DNA from: Ulota crispa
Lineage: Eukaryota > Streptophyta > Bryopsida > Orthotrichales > Orthotrichaceae
Assembly: GCA_963920765.1 (NCBI GenBank)
Contig: OY987243.1
Coordinates: forward strand, 28,143,419-28,207,418
Length of the DNA stretch: 64,000 bases
Direction of reading: 5' to 3'
Part shown: piece by piece, positions 60,401-64,000 of the stretch
How the letters are laid out: each line of letters starts with the position of its first letter
Position numbering within the stretch: position 1 is the stretch's first letter
Position numbers and translations under genes: made by a program
Notes under the pieces: model-generated
Databases searched by the model: none
What the model was told of the DNA's origin: nothing
What the model saw: only the letters and a program-made list of their open reading frames with translations

Positions 60401-62363
60401 AACCCTGGCAACAGGTAATATATCCCAACTCTGGTAACAAATTTGCGCTCTCACGCAGATTTTTACTGAAATTCTTGATGGACTTGGCACTTTACTAAGT
60501 CTTCATTCTTTTGTGGGGGGTGTGCAGTGGAGGTGTACTCTTGGACTCGCGAGGTAATCTCATTGGAATCAACACTGCCATCTTCACTCGCACAGGTGCG
60601 GGGTCTCTTCCTTGAAGACCAAGTTTGTGTTTGTTTTTTTGGGGAATCTACAATCAAGAGTACAAAATCACAAAACAATTATTAGTAAGGGCATAGTTTG
60701 AACGTAATTATTAGCAGAGTCACACCTATAGTACCACCATTGCCCTTCGTTCACCCTCGGCCAACTCGCTGCTACCCACCAACCTCTCATTGCACAACCT
60801 TTTGGTACTTCCAAAAAACCCATGTTCACTTGTGCAAGCAAGCATTGTTTCTCCCATTTGTAAACTCTCCTTGTCTTTTTTTACAACATTTTTTTGGCCC
60901 TATAGAGGAAATCAAATGCTAACTCGGGACTCTCCTTTTTTTGGCTGGGATTTTGTTGCAATGGTGAAGGCACGTCAGCTGGAGTTGGATTTGCAATTCC
61001 TATCGACACAGTTGCCAAACTCGTTCCTCAGCTTATTGCTTATGGCAAGGTTGGTAAATTCAATTTCTTAGAGCTTTTGCTTAATCCCGTGTTTTGAGAA
61101 ATATCACGGACTAAAACACGATTTTGCAGGTTACGCGACCAGGACTGAATGTGCAGCTTGCTCCTGAAGCTGTAGCCCAGCAACTCAACGTTCGCAGTGG
61201 TGCATTAGTATTGTCGGTGAGATCCCGAACTTCCACCCTAAAATTCCACAACAACGCATATTTCTCTTCAAACTTTCATAATTCGGTGGATTCAAGTTAT
61301 ACAAAGTCTTTCCTTGAAGTGGACGTTGAAAAGCGTGGTAAGTCTAATGTCTGCAAAACGCATGTACGTACATTGGCCAAAGACAGCATGGTACTACAAT
61401 GTTCACTATTTTCCATTATATTCTTTAGTAGTAGTGGCATGGCAGCTTATGAGAACAAATGCCAAGTAAGAATGATTTAGAACAAAGTTGTGCTTAGTGA
61501 GAAAAAATCAAGACAAAATCAAAGATGTGAATCTCAATTCAAGTTAAGGTATTCTGAGTATTAATTGGTATCATTAGTAGTGCAAGATTTCTTAGTCAGC
61601 ATACTTCCTTGGCCAAATGAAACACCAAGCCTCCTGGGATTTGGTACAATCCAGGGTTTATTCTAAGCTCTCTATTGAAGCTGTTTGACAACTCCATTGG
61701 GTCCGTGAAACATTTTTGCAACAGACTCCACATACTTATATCTAACCGAAGCTTTGATATACTTCTACATGCAAGGACATGAGCCTTCTTACCTTGAGAA
61801 GCTCTTCAAGCTCTCAATGTTGCAAAAACTAAGTATCAGGGATTCCTTGTCTTGCCGATTTTAAGAGTGCTCGACAAAGGTTCTCCAGAGTATTACAATT
61901 GTTATAGCAAGCACACCTCCAAGGCATAATTCTTGTGTAAATATTTACAGGTACCAGACAGAAGTGCGGCAGCGAAGGCAGGGCTCATAGCAACGAGGAG
62001 AGGGTTAGCAGGGAACATCTTGATCGGTGATATAATTGTTGCCGTTGGCGAAACCACTGTGAGTATACCGTGACTCAATTTTCCAAACAGCCTTGTCATT
62101 CCAAAAAACTGGCATTTACTTCGACTGGAGAGGATTTAGTGTTAGGGTTAGGGTTTAGGGTTTAAGAGTTTCTACATCTTAGAATGTCTTGTTTGCGTTT
62201 CTTCAATTATTATTATTATTATTTTTTGTCGCAGGTCAAGAATGCACAAGAGCTTGCGAAAGCGTTGGACAGCTTCCAAGTCGGAGATGAGATTCTGCTC
62301 AAAGTGCAGCGGAACGATCAGACTCGGGAGTTGCCATTGACGCTCGAAGAGAGCTCTCGATGA
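57479..62363 (+). CDS. DEG8: Thylakoid-lumen DEG8-type serine protease
   Basis: ATP-independent chymotrypsin-type protease of the DegP/HtrA family; Arabidopsis DEG8 works with DEG5 in the thylakoid lumen on damaged photosystem II D1 protein. Exons: 57479-57744, 58168-58292, 58630-58712, 58835-58933, 59147-59213, 59404-59479, 59703-59769, 60197-60414, 60528-60595, 60970-61049, 61130-61216, 61951-62058, 62235-62363; 490 residues (an in-frame Met at 57416 would add 21). Arabidopsis DEG8 has about 448. The N-terminus is basic and hydroxylated as in a chloroplast transit peptide. RRRTF (108-112) and a hydrophobic stretch ending ALPSLVGLQ form a likely twin-arginine lumen signal. The catalytic triad is His213 (VTNYHVIG), Asp256 (TKDLAVL) and Ser334 (NPGNSGG). 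One PDZ domain follows (about 370-485), which fits DEG8 and not PDZ-less DEG5. [20 protein letters not shown] and [13 protein letters not shown] are near-identical to DEG8. After SGG the usual Pro is Val. Looks intact. Confidence 0.95.
60131..60155 (-). repeat. Telomere-like repeat in DEG8 intron 7
   Basis: TAAACCCTAAACCCT followed by CAAACCCTAG carries about three degenerate copies of the plant telomere unit (CCCTAAA) within the intron at 59770-60196. Confidence 0.7.
62141..62165 (+). repeat. Telomere-like repeat in DEG8 intron 12
   Basis: GTTAGGGTTAGGGTTTAGGG followed by TTTAAG is a short interstitial run of TTAGGG/TTTAGGG units within the intron at 62059-62234, in the opposite orientation to the run in intron 7. 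Confidence 0.75.
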
Positions 62364-62456
62364 AGCCACCGCTGCCTCTTCTTCAAAGACTTCACGTATT
62401 GCGTCTCTTGTGCTTCTTTTCACATTCTTAGGAGATTTGTATTGGAACTTTGGCGC

Positions 62457-62462
62457 AATAAA
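62457..62462 (+). terminator. Likely polyadenylation signal of DEG8
   Basis: AATAAA lies about 95 bases after the DEG8 stop codon, followed by T-rich sequence. This is a good plant near-upstream element, but position alone does not prove use. Confidence 0.55.
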
Positions 62463-62825
62463 TCACCTTTGCTTATTTTTCTCTATTTTTTTAAGGTAGA
62501 TGAGTGATTTCATAAGTCCAAATGGCTCTTTAAACTTTTCACCCTTCATGTATATTACATCAGAAATTCGCTAAATTTGCTGTTTTTTTTTGAAGTTTTA
62601 TGTTTGAACTCCAAACAAAAAGTGAACAGTTCAACGGCATTGTTTACAACAATCGTAATTGTAGTGGGTGTAGTTCTTGTCTACCTTTATAGGTTTCCAT
62701 ATTAAAAACTCAAGCAAGTTTCTCTTTCACGTGGGTCCTTGAAAAGTGGAAGTTTTAAAAAGCAGGGGTTTTAAAAGTTGGTTTTTTTTGAAAGTGGAAG
62801 TTTTAAAAGTGGGTGTTTGGTTTAA

Positions 62826-63747
62826 CCCCTAAAGGACCAGACCCCCATTTTTAGAAACATAGCAATTTTGGGCATGTATGTACCTATGATTGGAGCTTTT
62901 CATATTTTAGGCTGAAATTTTAATAGAATGTGGGGACGAGGTTTATCTTTCATATGCACTAAATTTCATGACATTTGGGATTCTGAGTAAAAAGTTATTA
63001 TTGCCTAATATGTTGTTTTATTACATCTGTCGGGCAGCTTGGGCATATTTCTAAAAATCAAAATTTTCAAAAACAAAAATTTGAAATTGGTTTAGGAGAT
63101 TTATGTGAATGTAGGAAGCTTTGAATCATTCCGTTTGGATTAATGAGATGAAAGTTATGAGGATTTTTTGTTTGCAGGCAATTATGGATTCTCTACTCCA
63201 AAATAAACTTTGAAGTCCTTTATTTTACTCAATTTTCAACATTTTGGAAAAAGAACAAAGCCAAAAGATGAATATTGTTTATGACAACATTATGACCATT
63301 GGGATTGGCGTTTTTTCATTTCCATAATTAAATTCTTAACAATTTTGTGTTTTGAATTATTCTCTACTTTTTACTTATTAATTTTTTTCCATATGTTATA
63401 CAACTCCAAATGATTTGAAATTTTTTTGACATGTACTTTACTTACATGGAATAAGGAATTTAGAGAAGCACTACCCACATGGCCTTTTTTCCTTACAAAT
63501 TTCACCTTCTGAAGGGTAGCTGCCTAGTTTTTCACGAGACGTTTTTGAATATTCAAACCATTCTAACTTTCAATCCACATGGTGGAAAACTCTGAAATTT
63601 TTTCCACATCTTCTAAAACCATTCTTCTACAAGATCCTGCACTCACGTATGCATAAAAAAACATTTATGTTTTCAAATTTGATTGATGCTCTGAAAATGG
63701 CAGTTTTGAAAAGTTTTTGGTGAAAACTTTGCTTGGTCCTTGAGGGG
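62826..63747 (-). mobile_element. piggyBac-like TTAA-flanked element, copy 4 (922 bp, inverted)
   Basis: TTAA (62822-62825), then CCCCTAAAGGACCAGACC; right end TTGGTCCTTGAGGGG, then TTAA (63748-63751). The interior is the reverse of copies at 43432 and 55752; for example, the reverse of its right end reads TTTTCAAAACTGCCATTTTC like the left part of copy 3. No coding frame. It lies about 460 bases after the DEG8 stop. Confidence 0.85.
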
Positions 63748-63751
63748 TTAA

Positions 63752-64000
63752 TAGTGTGTATCTTGAGTATTAAAGTGTCAGCTTTTAGTTACGGGATGGC
63801 TTACTGTCACTTGAAAGTCAAAACTACCTTCCAAGTCAAATCCACCTGTCAAATTCCAATTAATTTTCCAAATCAGTTTACAAAACGTTTCGAACTATCA
63901 CTTGCTCAACTAATGCGACTTACTCTATGTCCGAAGCCCCAATGAAATGTAAGAGTCTGATTGGTCAAGAGTTTGAAGTTGGGACTTGCCAATTTGCACT
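63752..64000. other. Spacer at window end
   Basis: Short stretch with one 70-residue open frame overlapping the transposon edge. No recognised domain. Confidence 0.4.

Overview
The window looks like nuclear DNA of a land plant. It carries two intron-rich genes whose products match plant-specific families, one intronless receptor-like kinase gene, a plant-type CACTA (En/Spm) transposon, and long AT-rich spacers full of small non-autonomous DNA transposons. The short introns, very AT-rich spacers and GC-richer exons fit a seed-free plant such as a moss, but the lineage is an inference with low confidence.

Layout. Bases 1-8294 are AT-rich spacer with a possible old LTR fragment, tRNA-like (SINE-like) B-box relics and short tandem repeats. 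Bases 8295-23593 are one decayed 15.3-kb CACTA element with a TNPD/TNP2-type transposase gene on the minus strand and a second Ptta/En/Spm-type protein on the plus strand; the ends are CACTA/TAGTG and the flanking target duplication is TTT. Bases 23594-27000 hold a fold-back MITE and TTAA-flanked elements. A 27-bp tandem repeat (27007-27147) lies about 0.5 kb before an XPG/UVH3 DNA-repair endonuclease gene (27671-37206, 17 exons reconstructed here). Bases 37207-48900 are spacer with at least eight small transposons of five families. A GC-rich, intronless cytoplasmic kinase gene related to L-type lectin receptor kinases lies at 49563-51044. More spacer with MITEs follows to about 57000. A thylakoid-lumen DEG8-type serine protease gene (57479-62363, 13 exons) comes next, and the window ends in another TTAA-flanked element.

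The host genes are not an operon and show no shared pathway: nucleotide-excision repair, kinase signalling and chloroplast protein quality control.

The most unusual material is the transposon layer. A family of about 0.85-0.93-kb elements starts CCCCTAAAGG, ends CCTTTAGGGG and sits between TTAA tetranucleotides. That is the signature of piggyBac-type elements, which I know mainly from animals. One copy has split a different MITE, and a sister copy of that MITE elsewhere in the window keeps the unsplit site with a single TTAA. Two copies of a Mutator-like hairpin MITE have perfect 9-bp target duplications, and three TA-flanked families and one TAA-flanked family are also present.
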